Assembly (NCBI RefSeq): GCF_019391655.1
Contig: NZ_JAHXPQ010000003.1
Location: 62,001 to 126,000 of the forward strand
Length of the DNA: 64,000 nucleotides
Source of the DNA: Mucilaginibacter rivuli
GTDB taxonomy: Bacteria; Bacteroidota; Bacteroidia; Sphingobacteriales; Sphingobacteriaceae
Direction: 5' to 3'
Positions 36,196 through 45,151 of this stretch are shown here, in pieces. The notes below the pieces were generated by a model. That model made no database searches and was not told where the DNA came from. It saw only the letters and a program-made list of their open reading frames with translations. Position 1 is the first letter of the stretch; each line of letters opens with the position of its first letter. The position numbers were made by a program, and so were the translations under genes.

Positions 36196-37140
36196 TTGAA
36201 AATATCTAACGAAACCAAAATAGGCGCATTAACAGTAATTACCATAGCTATATTAATTTTAGGATACAGCTTTTTAAAAGGTAACGACGTATTCTCATCA
36301 GATAATAAATACTACGCTGTCTATAATTCGGTAGAGGGGCTTTCTGTATCAAAACCGGTTATGGTTAACGGCTTCCCTATTGGCCGTGTATCAAACATGA
36401 CCTTACTGGCCGATGGGCGCACCCTGGCCGAGTTTAAAGTACAATCAAAATACAGTGTGCCTAAAAACACCATAGCCCAACTGGCAAGCACCGACTTACT
36501 TGGTGGTAAAGCCATTGTATTTAAATTAGGCGACAGCAAACAGGAAGCCGCTAATAAAGATACTTTATCGGCCTATGTACAGGGTGGTTTGGCCGAAAGC
36601 CTGCAGCCCGTACAGAAAAAAGCAGAAGCCATCATTGCTAAAATGGATTCGATACTGACTTCGGTAAACAACATTATGAACCCTAAGTTCCAGAAAAATG
36701 TTGACCGCAGCTTTACAAGCATAGCTAATTCATTGCAATCATTAGAAGGCACTACGCAAAAGGTTGATGCCCTTGTTGGCAAGCAAAGCGTCCATATTGA
36801 TCATATTATGGCTAATGTTGAGGATATTACCACGAACTTAAAAACCACTAATAAGTACCTGACAGGCACGCTATCAAACTTTAATAAAGTGAGCGATGAT
36901 ATCGCAAAATCAAACCTTAAACAAACGTTGGATAATGCAGGTAAGGCCATGGCCGACCTGCAGGCTACTATTGCTAAAATGAACAGCAAAGATGGTTCAT
37001 TAGGTTTATTGCTGAATGACAAACAGGTGTATAATAACCTGGCTAACTCAACAAACAGCCTGAATGAGTTATTGAAAGACCTGAAAGCCAACCCGAAACG
37101 TTATGTGCACTTCTCGGTATTTGGTGGCAAGGATAAGTAA
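36196..37140 (+). CDS. MlaD/MCE domain protein
   Basis: A 314-residue inner-membrane-anchored substrate-binding protein for lipid transport: one N-terminal helix (residues about 8-26), the MCE domain (about 36-115, VNGFPIGRVSNMTL and LGGKAIVFKLG), then a long helical region with periodic hydrophobics. The start is TTG 36196 (MKISNETKIGALTV); no upstream in-frame start exists. The matching MlaE/MlaF permease and ATPase genes are not in this window. Confidence 0.9.
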   Translation: MKISNETKIGALTVITIAILILGYSFLKGNDVFSSDNKYYAVYNSVEGLSVSKPVMVNGFPIGRVSNMTLLADGRTLAEFKVQSKYSVPKNTIAQLASTDLLGGKAIVFKLGDSKQEAANKDTLSAYVQGGLAESLQPVQKKAEAIIAKMDSILTSVNNIMNPKFQKNVDRSFTSIANSLQSLEGTTQKVDALVGKQSVHIDHIMANVEDITTNLKTTNKYLTGTLSNFNKVSDDIAKSNLKQTLDNAGKAMADLQATIAKMNSKDGSLGLLLNDKQVYNNLANSTNSLNELLKDLKANPKRYVHFSVFGGKDK

Positions 37141-37169
37141 TAAACATACTATGTTGTAAGCCCCAAGCA

Positions 37170-38681
37170 ATGTCGCCAGCAGTACTATTATCATTCATTA
37201 TCGGGTATTTTTTAGTACTGATCGTCATATCATTCCTTACCAGCAGGAAATCATCGGATAACGATACATTTTTTGTAGCCAACCGCAACTCCAAATGGTA
37301 TTTGGTAGCTTTTGGTATGATAGGTACCGCGCTGAGCGGGGTTACTTTCATATCCGTTCCCGGCAAGGTTGGCGCTCCCACCGGCGATCAGTTCGCTTAT
37401 TTCCAGTTTGTGTTAGGGAATGCCGCGGGCTTTATTGTGGTAGCATTGGTTTTACTGCCTTTATATTACCGCCTCAAACTCACATCTATATACGGCTATA
37501 TTGAACAGGCTTTAGGTACCTGGAGCTATAAAACAGCAGCAGGCATATTTTTGATTAGCCGTACCATTGGCTCGGCATTCAGGCTGTATTTGGTGGTGAT
37601 CGTGTTACAGAGGTTTATTTTTGATAGCTACCATATTCCCTTCGCGGTAACTGTGCTCATTTGTTTGGTGCTCATATGGTCGTACACCTACAAAGGCGGT
37701 TTAAAAACCATTATCATTACTGATAGCCTGCAAACATTGTTTTTAGTATCATCGGTTTTCCTGTCCATTTTTTTTATCTGCCGCAGCTTAAATTACAATG
37801 TGTTTGAGGCTGCCGACGCGATAAAGAACAGCAGCTATTCCAAAATATTCTTTTTTAATGATTTTGTAAGCAGCAAGTTCCACCTCGGTAAACAGTTTTT
37901 GGGCGGCCTGTTCATTACCATTTGTGTTGTAGGATTGGATCAGGACCTGATGCAGAAAAACCTGAGTTGCAAAAACATAGGCGAAGCGCAAAAAAACATG
38001 TTCAGCTTTACTTTTGTGTTTGTGCTTATCAACATCTTTTTTTTAAGTGTGGGCGCGCTGCTTTACATATACGCCGCAAAAAATGGTGTGGTAGTGGCCA
38101 AAACAGATTACCTGTACCCTACCATCGCTTTAAATTATTTGGGGCTTATACCTGCTATTGTTTTTATGCTTGGCCTTACCGCTGCCACATTTGCAACTAC
38201 CGACTCGGCCTTAACCGCCTTAACCACATCATTTTGTGTTGATTTTTTAAACTTTAACAAAAGCACCGACATCAACAGCAAAAAAATGGTGAGTGCCCGG
38301 CATATCGTACACATCGCCTTTTCGGGATTGATGTTTTTGGTGATCATTATTTTTAACCAGATTAATAATGATGCCATTGTTACCGCTATTTTTAAAGTAG
38401 CATCATACACCTACGGGCCTTTGCTGGGCCTGTACTGCTTTGGCTTGTTTGTAAGCAAACGGCAGGTATTGGATAAGGCCGTACCATTTATCTGTTTAAT
38501 ATCCCCGGCGGTATGCTACTATTTAAGTGCAAACTCTAAAACATTATTAGGCGGATATGCTTTTGATAATGAACTGATAATAGTGAACGGCTTAATTACG
38601 TTTATTGGCTTATGGTTAACATCATCCAAAAAAATGGAAGATGGAAAAGGTAAGATGGAAGATGGAAACTACGCACATTAA
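37170..38681 (+). CDS. Sodium:solute symporter (SSS family)
   Basis: A 503-residue transporter with about 13 membrane segments and the SSS pattern: FFVANRNSKWYLVAFGMIGTALSGVTFISVPG early, then GGLKTIIITDSLQTLF and FATTDSALTALTTSFCVDF. The substrate is unknown. The last ~15 residues (KKMEDGKGKMEDGNYAH) do not look like symporter sequence. They are encoded by the left arm of a dispersed palindromic repeat (38650-38699), so the natural C-terminus was probably near residue 487. Confidence 0.88.
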   Translation: MSPAVLLSFIIGYFLVLIVISFLTSRKSSDNDTFFVANRNSKWYLVAFGMIGTALSGVTFISVPGKVGAPTGDQFAYFQFVLGNAAGFIVVALVLLPLYYRLKLTSIYGYIEQALGTWSYKTAAGIFLISRTIGSAFRLYLVVIVLQRFIFDSYHIPFAVTVLICLVLIWSYTYKGGLKTIIITDSLQTLFLVSSVFLSIFFICRSLNYNVFEAADAIKNSSYSKIFFFNDFVSSKFHLGKQFLGGLFITICVVGLDQDLMQKNLSCKNIGEAQKNMFSFTFVFVLINIFFLSVGALLYIYAAKNGVVVAKTDYLYPTIALNYLGLIPAIVFMLGLTAATFATTDSALTALTTSFCVDFLNFNKSTDINSKKMVSARHIVHIAFSGLMFLVIIIFNQINNDAIVTAIFKVASYTYGPLLGLYCFGLFVSKRQVLDKAVPFICLISPAVCYYLSANSKTLLGGYAFDNELIIVNGLITFIGLWLTSSKKMEDGKGKMEDGNYAH

Positions 38682-38699
38682 AAACATCTTCCGTCTTAC
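38650..38699. repeat. Palindromic repeat (family A), overlapping the symporter 3' end
   Basis: The left arm GTAAGATGGAAGATGG (38650-38665) pairs 14 of 16 with the right arm ACATCTTCCGTCTTAC (38684-38699). The right arm is identical to 4500-4515 in the cysD-cysN spacer. The symporter stop (TAA 38679-38681) lies in the loop, so the left arm is translated. Confidence 0.8.
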
Positions 38700-38710
38700 A
38701 TCAAAAAACA

Positions 38711-38718
38711 TATATTTG
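38711..38718 (+). promoter_or_regulatory. Candidate -7 promoter box for the second LOG gene
   Basis: TATATTTG matches the Bacteroidota TAnnTTTG box and lies 19 nt before the ATG at 38738. There is no clean TTG at the -33 distance. The right arm of the family A repeat covers that position. Confidence 0.4.
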
Positions 38719-38737
38719 TTCCCTTTAATAAAATTTT

Positions 38738-39445
38738 ATGACTGGTGAAGATAAAATAAGACAGGCATTCGAGAATAAAAACTGGCAGGAAATTAAGGTT
38801 ACCGATAGCTGGCAGATATTTAAAATAATGGCCGAGTTTGTTGACGGATTTGAAAAGATGGCCAAAATAGGCCCCTGCGTTTCTATATTTGGTTCGGCAC
38901 GTACAAAACGAGATAACCCACACTATAAAACATCAGAAGATTGCGCCCGTTTGTTAACCGAGCGTGGTTACGGTGTAATATCAGGCGGTGGCCCCGGAAT
39001 TATGGAAGCTGCCAACAAAGGCGCTTACGAGGCCGGCGGTAAATCGGTAGGATTGAATATTGAGTTGCCCTTTGAACAGTTTCACAATCCGTATATCGAT
39101 CGCGATAAGCTGATGGAATTTGATTACTTCTTCGTTCGCAAAGTAATGTTCATGAAATATTCACAGGGCTTTATCATCCTTCCGGGTGGTTTTGGTACCA
39201 TGGATGAGTCCTTCGAGGCGATCACCCTGATACAAACCGGTAAAATAGCCCGCTTCCCGATAGTTTTTGTGGGAACAGAATACTGGGGCGGCCTGTTTAA
39301 ATGGGTAGAAGAAACCATGCTGCATGGCGAACACAACATCAGCGCCGACGACCTTAACCTGTACCGTTTGGTAGATACCGCCGAAGAAGCTGTGGAACAC
39401 ATCTTCCGTTTCTACGACAAATATGTACTGAAACCGAATTTTTAA
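38738..39445 (+). CDS. LOG family protein, nucleotide 5'-monophosphate phosphoribohydrolase, second copy
   Basis: A 235-residue paralogue of the protein encoded at 6683-7387, collinear from [17 protein letters not shown] through YVLKPNF. Motifs are at the same residues: GGGPG 83-87 and PGGFGTMDE 149-157. It would release bases from nucleoside monophosphates. Unlike the first copy it is a single gene between transporters. A hairpin terminator follows. Confidence 0.88.
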   Translation: MTGEDKIRQAFENKNWQEIKVTDSWQIFKIMAEFVDGFEKMAKIGPCVSIFGSARTKRDNPHYKTSEDCARLLTERGYGVISGGGPGIMEAANKGAYEAGGKSVGLNIELPFEQFHNPYIDRDKLMEFDYFFVRKVMFMKYSQGFIILPGGFGTMDESFEAITLIQTGKIARFPIVFVGTEYWGGLFKWVEETMLHGEHNISADDLNLYRLVDTAEEAVEHIFRFYDKYVLKPNF

Positions 39446-39463
39446 AACGTTGTACTTATATGG

Positions 39464-39493
39464 AAGCCTCCTGTGTACAGGGGGCTTTTTTTA
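39464..39493 (+). terminator. Rho-independent terminator after the second LOG gene
   Basis: AAGCCTCCTG (39464-39473) pairs with CAGGGGGCTT (39478-39487) with one G-T pair, followed by a T-run to 39492. It ends 18 bp after the stop codon. Confidence 0.8.
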
Positions 39494-39539
39494 TGAACAA
39501 TTAACACTATATCAATCTATTTCTTTTTATTTTGTAATT

Positions 39540-40781
39540 ATGGAAACTACCACTAAACCCAAACGCCCTGCCGCTTTAGGATTTATTTTTGTAACGCTGC
39601 TGATAGACATTATCGGTTTCGGTGTTATTATACCGGTGTTTCCGTCGTTAATACAAGGGCTGCTGCATTGCGATTTAAGCGTTGCAGGGCGCTATGGTGG
39701 TTACCTGATGTTTGCCTACGCGAGTATGCAGTTCTTCTTTTCGCCGTTAATTGGTAACCTGAGTGATAAATACGGTCGCCGGCCAGTATTGTTAACCTCC
39801 TTGTTAGGTTTTGGTATCGATTATTTATTCCTGGCCTTTGCGCCAAGCATATGGTGGCTGTTTTTGGGCCGCATTATTGCCGGTATTACAGGTGCCAGTT
39901 TTACTACTGCCACCGCTTACATTGCCGATGTGAGCACCGACGAAAACCGGGCGCAAAACTTCGGTATCGTTGGGATGGCCTTTGGTATGGGCTTTATCAT
40001 AGGCCCGTTTTTAGGTGGTATTTTAGGCGACATCTCGCTGAAACTCCCGTTTTTTGTAGCGGCCGGGCTTGCTTTGTTAAACGCCCTTTACGGCTTTTTT
40101 GTACTGCCCGAATCGCTGAGTAAAGAAAACCGACGTGAGTTTGATATCAAGAGGGCTAACCCTTTTAAAACAGTATCCAATTTAAAAAGATATCCTGCCG
40201 TTGCCGGTCTTATCATTTCATTGATCCTGATTTACCTGGCATCTCACTCTGTGCAAAGCACCTGGACCTATGTTACCATTGAGAAATTTAACTGGAGCAA
40301 AAAGATGATAGGCTATTCGCTGGTAATGATAGGTGCTTTGGTGGGCCTTGTTCAGGGCTTGCTCATTCGGGTAACCATTCCCAAATTAGGTAAAAATAAA
40401 AGCGTTGTTTTGGGTTTGCTGCTGTACAGTGCAGGTTTGTTGCTCTACACCTTTGCCAGCCAAACCTGGATGATGTTTGCCTTTTCTATCCCTTATTGCC
40501 TTGGCGGGATAGCCGGGCCGGCGTTACAGGGTATTATTACAGGCGAGGTACCATCAAACGAGCAGGGTGAGTTACAGGGCGGCCTGACCAGCCTGATCAG
40601 TGTGACCTCTATTTTCGGTCCGCTTATCATGACTAATCTTTTCTCCTATTTCAGCGGCAAATCGGCACCTATATATTTCCCGGGTGCGCCGTTTTTAATG
40701 GGTGCGCTATTGATGCTGGTGAGCGCCATATTTGCTGTAAAAAACTTCAAAAAGGAAAAAAAGCAACCGGCAGAAGCCTAA
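39540..40781 (+). CDS. MFS transporter of the TCR/Tet drug:H+ antiporter type
   Basis: A 413-residue, 12-segment MFS protein. The loop 2-3 motif [14 protein letters not shown] is the MFS signature, and the first helices ([24 protein letters not shown]) resemble class 1 tetracycline transporters. I chose ATG 39540 ([10 protein letters not shown]). An upstream in-frame extension to 39450 would run through the previous gene's terminator and reads as non-protein. Resistance to any drug cannot be claimed; many chromosomal TetA-like proteins export other compounds. Confidence 0.85.
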   Translation: METTTKPKRPAALGFIFVTLLIDIIGFGVIIPVFPSLIQGLLHCDLSVAGRYGGYLMFAYASMQFFFSPLIGNLSDKYGRRPVLLTSLLGFGIDYLFLAFAPSIWWLFLGRIIAGITGASFTTATAYIADVSTDENRAQNFGIVGMAFGMGFIIGPFLGGILGDISLKLPFFVAAGLALLNALYGFFVLPESLSKENRREFDIKRANPFKTVSNLKRYPAVAGLIISLILIYLASHSVQSTWTYVTIEKFNWSKKMIGYSLVMIGALVGLVQGLLIRVTIPKLGKNKSVVLGLLLYSAGLLLYTFASQTWMMFAFSIPYCLGGIAGPALQGIITGEVPSNEQGELQGGLTSLISVTSIFGPLIMTNLFSYFSGKSAPIYFPGAPFLMGALLMLVSAIFAVKNFKKEKKQPAEA

Positions 40782-40874
40782 AGCACTCAAATATTTAACA
40801 ATTTTAACGTAAGGTATTTATTTACCTTGCGACTAAGCCGCTATAAACTTAACAAAGCCGTAAGCTACAGGTAA

Positions 40875-40904
40875 TTGCCCGCAGGCACATTATCAATAAC
40901 TTTG
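40875..40904 (+). promoter_or_regulatory. Promoter of the MATE gene
   Basis: TTG (40875-40877), a 19-nt spacer and TAACTTTG (40897-40904) exactly fit the Bacteroidota consensus. The box is 16 nt before the ATG at 40921. A separate imperfect hairpin without a T-tract lies at about 40810-40833. Confidence 0.7.
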
Positions 40905-40920
40905 TACACCTAATATCCAA

Positions 40921-42276
40921 ATGAAACGCATCTACACCAAATATAAAGCCCACTACCGCGATAACTTAAACCTGGCCATACCGGTTATGATATCGCAAAT
41001 TGGCCACATGCTGGTACAATTGTCGGATAGTGTGATTGTTGGGCACTGGGCCGGTACTATCCCCCTGGCCGCTGTTGCATTGGCCAACGCGGTGTTCATC
41101 ATTATACTGGTAACCGGGTTGGGTATCTCCTATGCTATTACTCCGCTTATCGCGCAACAGAACAGCCAGGAAAACTACAGTGAATGTGGCCGTTTGTTGA
41201 GCAACAGCTTACTTATTAATATCATTACCGCGGTATTGTTGTTCCTGTTTGTGTATTTGGGTTCGATGTATATACTGGATCATTTACACCAGTCGCCGGC
41301 AGTAGTTGAGCAGGCCAAGCTATTTTTACCCCTGCTGTCCATATCCATTATCCCATTAATGATATTCAACACCTTCAAGCAATTTGCCGAAGGACTGGGT
41401 TTTACCAAACAAGCCATGAAGATCTCCATCTGGGGTAACGTGATCAATATTTGCCTGGGTATCACCTTTGTAAAGGGTTTATTTGGAATAACATCATTGG
41501 GTATCCGTGGTGTGGGCTACAGCACGCTGATAGACCGCTGTATCATGGCTGTTGTCATGTCGGTCTATGTGTTACGATCAAAGCGATTCAAAAAATACCT
41601 TACCGACTTCAGCACCAACAGCATCGACCGCGCCCGCAGCTGGAAACTTTTAAAAATGGGCGCGCCTGTTGCCATGCAATATACTTTCGAGGTAAGCGCT
41701 TTCGCGGGAGCGGCGTTTATTATCGGCTCCATCAGCCCGGTGCAGGAAGCTGCGCACCAGATCGCTTTAACATTGGCATCATGTACCTATATGCTGTCGA
41801 TGGGTGTGTCCGCGGCAGCGGCAATCAAATCGGGTAATAATTTTGGTGTGAGCAATTTTGACGAACTGCGTAAGTCGGCCATATCAAGTTATCATATCGT
41901 ATTGGTAATGATGTGCATTACGGCGCTTATGTTTACTTTTTTTAATAACTGGCTACCGTATATGTTTACCACTGATGAGCACGTGATCGTGTTCGCGGCG
42001 CAGTTGCTGATATTGGCGGCGTTCTTCCAATTATTCGACGGTACACAGGTAGTTGGCTTGGGCATACTGCGTGGCATGGGCGATGTTAAAATACCTACTG
42101 CCATCACCTTTGTGGCTTATTGGGTAATTGGCATCCCGGTAGGTTATTACTTCGGCATTAAGCAAAACTTGGGCGCTGTGGGGGTTTGGTATGGACTGGT
42201 GTTGGGTTTGATGGTGGCTTCGGTGTTTTTGTTTATGAGGTTTAATGGGTTGAGCAAAAGAAATCAGCTGATCTAA
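40921..42276 (+). CDS. MATE family efflux transporter
   Basis: A 451-residue transporter with 12 membrane segments in two related halves, as in NorM/DinF proteins. The N-terminal block (NLAIPVMISQIGHMLVQLSDSVIVG) and the equivalent in the second half (GAPVAMQYTFEVSAFAGAAFIIG) are typical. It would export cationic compounds using Na+ or H+. It stands alone with its own promoter and is followed by a repeat element. Confidence 0.9.
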   Translation: MKRIYTKYKAHYRDNLNLAIPVMISQIGHMLVQLSDSVIVGHWAGTIPLAAVALANAVFIIILVTGLGISYAITPLIAQQNSQENYSECGRLLSNSLLINIITAVLLFLFVYLGSMYILDHLHQSPAVVEQAKLFLPLLSISIIPLMIFNTFKQFAEGLGFTKQAMKISIWGNVINICLGITFVKGLFGITSLGIRGVGYSTLIDRCIMAVVMSVYVLRSKRFKKYLTDFSTNSIDRARSWKLLKMGAPVAMQYTFEVSAFAGAAFIIGSISPVQEAAHQIALTLASCTYMLSMGVSAAAAIKSGNNFGVSNFDELRKSAISSYHIVLVMMCITALMFTFFNNWLPYMFTTDEHVIVFAAQLLILAAFFQLFDGTQVVGLGILRGMGDVKIPTAITFVAYWVIGIPVGYYFGIKQNLGAVGVWYGLVLGLMVASVFLFMRFNGLSKRNQLI

Positions 42277-42282
42277 CAAACG

Positions 42283-42378
42283 CGTCATTGCGAGGAACGA
42301 CGCAATCCTAAACTATTTATTCGCGCTTGCAAGTTGCCTAAATACCTATCGAAGATTGCTTCGTTCCTCGCAATGACG
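42283..42378. repeat. CGTCATTGCGAG palindromic element (family B, copy 2)
   Basis: The 25-nt arms (42283-42307 and 42354-42378) are complementary at 24 of 25 positions and begin with the same CGTCATTGCGAG as the element at 29489. It lies between the convergent MATE and HDAC-like genes, so it could also serve as a bidirectional stop, although it has no T-run. Confidence 0.88.
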
Positions 42379-42383
42379 TAATT

Positions 42384-43286
42384 TTAAAAATAAACATCCA
42401 TTGCCGCCTTAAACGTATTCACATGCGCGTCTACAATGTCTTTAACATGAGGTGAGTACCCGCCGCCCATGCTAACCTGAACGGGGATATCGTTCGCAAG
42501 ACATTGTTCAAAAACAAATGTGTCTCGTGCCTTGCAGGCTTCTTTGCTCAGCTTAAGGCGACCCAGTTTATCGGTAGCTAAAACATCTACCCCGGCTAAA
42601 TAGAATATAAAATCAGGTCTTTCGCTGGCGATGAGTTTGGGTAGGGTATCTTTTAGAATAGAAAGATAGGCTTCATCTTCCATCCCATCCGGCAAGGGCA
42701 CATCCAGGCTTGAGCGTTCTTTCCTTGCCGGGAAATTATGCTCGCCATGCATGGAGAAGGTAAATACCCTGTCCTCATGTTCAAAGATCTCGGCCGTGCC
42801 GTTGCCCTGGTGCACATCTAAATCCACAATTAAGATAGAACAGGCTAATTTATTTGATAACAAATAGTTAGCAGCTATAGCCTGATCGTTCAGTAAACAA
42901 AAACCCTCGCCCCAGTTGCTGCCTGCATGGTGTGTGCCCCCGGCGGCGTTGAAGGCGATCTTGTTTTTAAAAGCATACAAAGCACCGTCTATTGTACCTT
43001 TAGAAATTCGTCGTGATCGCTGTACCAGTCTCGCCGATAAGGGGAAACCTATGCGCCGGATTTCCTGTGGCGACAGCGTCAAATCACGCAGGTGATGCCA
43101 ATAAGCATCATTGTGTGTAAGCAGGATGATATACTCATCTACCATTTCGGGCGAGAACAGGTTTTCTTCGGTAATAATGCCTTCGTGCAGCAATTGCTGT
43201 GGTATCAACTCATACTTCAGCATCGGGAACCGGTGGCCCTCGGGTAAAGGATGGGCGTATATGGGGTCGAAGGCGATTTTGAGCAT
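42384..43286 (-). CDS. Histone-deacetylase-family (class II-like) deacetylase
   Basis: A 300-residue zinc amidohydrolase of the arginase/HDAC fold. GGTHHAG gives the catalytic His pair (H119, H120), and DLDVHQGNGTAE gives metal ligands D157 and H159. A later Asp in YLAGVDVLATDKLG completes the site, and GGGYSP closes it. Bacterial members act on acetylated polyamines, acetoin-related proteins or other acyl-amides; the substrate here is unknown. It stands alone between repeats. Confidence 0.9.
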   Translation of the reverse strand: MLKIAFDPIYAHPLPEGHRFPMLKYELIPQQLLHEGIITEENLFSPEMVDEYIILLTHNDAYWHHLRDLTLSPQEIRRIGFPLSARLVQRSRRISKGTIDGALYAFKNKIAFNAAGGTHHAGSNWGEGFCLLNDQAIAANYLLSNKLACSILIVDLDVHQGNGTAEIFEHEDRVFTFSMHGEHNFPARKERSSLDVPLPDGMEDEAYLSILKDTLPKLIASERPDFIFYLAGVDVLATDKLGRLKLSKEACKARDTFVFEQCLANDIPVQVSMGGGYSPHVKDIVDAHVNTFKAAMDVYF

Positions 43287-43321
43287 TACTTATAAAATTA
43301 ATAAAAGCTTGGGATTGTGCG

Positions 43322-43420
43322 ATTCCCCTCTTGAGAGGGGTGTAGGGGTGTGTCTTGCTTGCGGACGAACACACCCCCTGCCACTACAATACCCAACGCG
43401 CCCCCTCTCAAGAGGGGAAT
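43322..43420. repeat. Nested inverted repeat CCCCTCTTGAGAGGGG (family C)
   Basis: Perfect 19-nt arms (43322-43340 and 43402-43420) are each nearly self-complementary. Inside them a second stem GGGGTGTGT / ACACACCCC forms. The whole spacer between the HDAC-like and DNA glycosylase genes is this element. Confidence 0.85.
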
Positions 43421-43434
43421 TAAAAGCCATTTAC

Positions 43435-44031
43435 TTACTTCTTCTTTGCAAATGGGCTTCCCTTCACATAAAACCGATATGGCAACAAGGCATCCTCTTT
43501 TGCGTAAGCAACACCAATTCGGGGTGCGGCTAACACTTCTTCATCGGTAAAGGAAAGTCCTCTATCCTCAATCCATATCACATCGCCGCTAAGGCTATTA
43601 CCGTTCATCAGGCGCGATATTCCGAGCGCTTTGGCTACACTGCCCGGCCCGTTGGTAATAACAGGCTTAAAAACGCTTAAATTGCGCCGCTCCATCATCA
43701 CATCAATTCCTTCAGTTGGTACAATGCCTCGGATGAGCACCGCGTGGGGCTGGCCTTCAACCGAAGTCACCACATTGAACATTTCATGAATGCCATAGCA
43801 CAGGTACACGTAGGCCACGCCGCCTTGCATGTACATGGTTTTGGTGCGGTTGGTCTGGCGGTTTCCATAAGCGTGCGATGCCTTATCTACAATACCATTA
43901 TAAGCCTCTGCTTCAACAATATAACCACCAGTAGTTATACCATCAATACAGGTAAATAAATACTTACCCAACAGGTTACGGGTAATGCTCAGCACATCAT
44001 CGTGTGTGTAAAATTCCAAAGGAAGCTTCAT
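43435..44031 (-). CDS. DNA-3-methyladenine glycosylase (AAG/MPG family)
   Basis: A 198-residue base-excision enzyme of the mammalian AAG type. GGYIVEAEAYNG carries the catalytic Glu, followed by SHAYGNRQTNRTKTMYMQGGVAYVYLCYGIHEMFNVV and the C-terminal RIGVAYAKEDALLPYRFYVKG. It would remove alkylated purines and hypoxanthine from DNA. Its ATG overlaps the stop of the alpha/beta hydrolase gene (ATGA), so the two are co-translated. Confidence 0.92.
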   Translation of the reverse strand: MKLPLEFYTHDDVLSITRNLLGKYLFTCIDGITTGGYIVEAEAYNGIVDKASHAYGNRQTNRTKTMYMQGGVAYVYLCYGIHEMFNVVTSVEGQPHAVLIRGIVPTEGIDVMMERRNLSVFKPVITNGPGSVAKALGISRLMNGNSLSGDVIWIEDRGLSFTDEEVLAAPRIGVAYAKEDALLPYRFYVKGSPFAKKK

Positions 44032-44681
44032 TTACTGAGCACCTCCCTTACTATCGGGCTGATCTGCTTGCTCCGGTTAAACACCATCATATGATCTCCA
44101 CCGCGTATAACGATAGCGTACTTTATCCTTTTGTAATTGAACACTTTATCGGCATCACCTATCAGGTGCGTTATGTTGGGTGGGACAATGGTATTGTCCC
44201 AGTTCAGGCTCGCACCAATCGACCATTTTAAAAATGTTGGCGATGTATTTTTGAGCATGGAGTAAAACAGGTCGGCATGGATACCGGCCATTTTGCCCAT
44301 AACGGGTTTAAATAAAAAGCTTGCCTTAATCATAAACTCACCACTTAACAATTTGTACATGGGTATTGATTTGAAAAAGTTATAATAAGCCGGCGCCTCG
44401 GCGGGCGATTTGATACTGGAGATGAGGATGACGTGTTTCAATTCGAGCTGTTTGGCAATTTCGGTCGCCATCATCCCGCCAAGGGAAACACCGATAACGC
44501 TATCGCCTGCTTTAATACTGAACTGCCGGATGAGCCTGGTAGCATAAGTAGCCAATGTATCATCATGTTGCGGCTCGATCCAAATCACAGGAATGGCTTC
44601 AAAACCCGACAGATCGAGGTGCCTGAACAAGCGCTCATCGGCACCCATGCCCGAAATAAGGAATACTTTAGGGATTACCAT
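44028..44681 (-). CDS. Alpha/beta hydrolase
   Basis: A 217-residue hydrolase with the nucleophile elbow GVSLGG (S66), an Asp in IGDADKVF and a His in GGDHMMVF that would complete the triad. The N-terminal FLISGMGADERLF is the oxyanion-loop region. No signal peptide is evident. The substrate is not recognisable. It overlaps genes on both sides (7 bp with the fRMsr gene, 4 bp with the glycosylase gene). Confidence 0.82.
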   Translation of the reverse strand: MVIPKVFLISGMGADERLFRHLDLSGFEAIPVIWIEPQHDDTLATYATRLIRQFSIKAGDSVIGVSLGGMMATEIAKQLELKHVILISSIKSPAEAPAYYNFFKSIPMYKLLSGEFMIKASFLFKPVMGKMAGIHADLFYSMLKNTSPTFLKWSIGASLNWDNTIVPPNITHLIGDADKVFNYKRIKYAIVIRGGDHMMVFNRSKQISPIVREVLSK

Positions 44682-45151
44682 TTAATGAGCCTTACAATCT
44701 CTTCGAGGTATTTGGCATCGGTATCATCAAACTGATCCAACGCTTCGCTATCTACATCCAACACGCCCATTACCTGCTGGTTATGAAACAAAGGAACAAC
44801 AATTTCTGACCGGGAAAGCGAGCTACAGGCAATATGCCCCGGGAAGGCTTCTACATCCGGCACTACCAAGGTTGTAGCCTGCGCCCATGATGAGCCGCAT
44901 ACGCCCCTGCCCTTTGCAATACGTGTACAGGCCACCGGCCCCTGGAACGGGCCAAGTACCAACTCATCCTGTTTCACCATGTAAAAGCCTACCCAAAACC
45001 AGCCGAATTGCTCCTTTAAAGCTGCCGCAATGTTGGCCAGATTGGCTACCAGGTCGGGTTCGCCATCTAACAGTGCTGTTATTTGTGGGATAAGTGACGT
45101 GTATTGCTCTGCTTTACTTGCAGAGCGGATGATGGTTAAGTCTTCTGCCAT
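44675..45151 (-). CDS. msrC: GAF-domain free methionine-(R)-sulfoxide reductase (fRMsr)
   Basis: A 158-residue single-GAF enzyme that reduces free Met-R-sulfoxide. The conserved cysteines C75 (GPVACTRI), C85 (GRGVCG) and C109 (GHIACSS) are present, as are the substrate residues E116, D132 and D134 (GVLDVDSE). The residue after C109 is Ser where most homologues have Asp. A TAACTTTG box lies only 4 nt before the ATG on the minus strand, suggesting a leaderless mRNA. It is the first gene of a three-gene repair-flavoured unit. Confidence 0.9.
   Translation of the reverse strand: MAEDLTIIRSASKAEQYTSLIPQITALLDGEPDLVANLANIAAALKEQFGWFWVGFYMVKQDELVLGPFQGPVACTRIAKGRGVCGSSWAQATTLVVPDVEAFPGHIACSSLSRSEIVVPLFHNQQVMGVLDVDSEALDQFDDTDAKYLEEIVRLIKW

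Noticed and set aside
39450..39539. 30-codon N-terminal extension of the MFS protein frame
   Set aside because: It runs through the preceding gene's rho-independent terminator and the translation is not transporter-like. The family start matches ATG 39540.
39540..40781. Calling the MFS protein a tetracycline resistance determinant
   Set aside because: It resembles the TCR subgroup, but no resistance gene context or regulator is present and chromosomal relatives transport other compounds.
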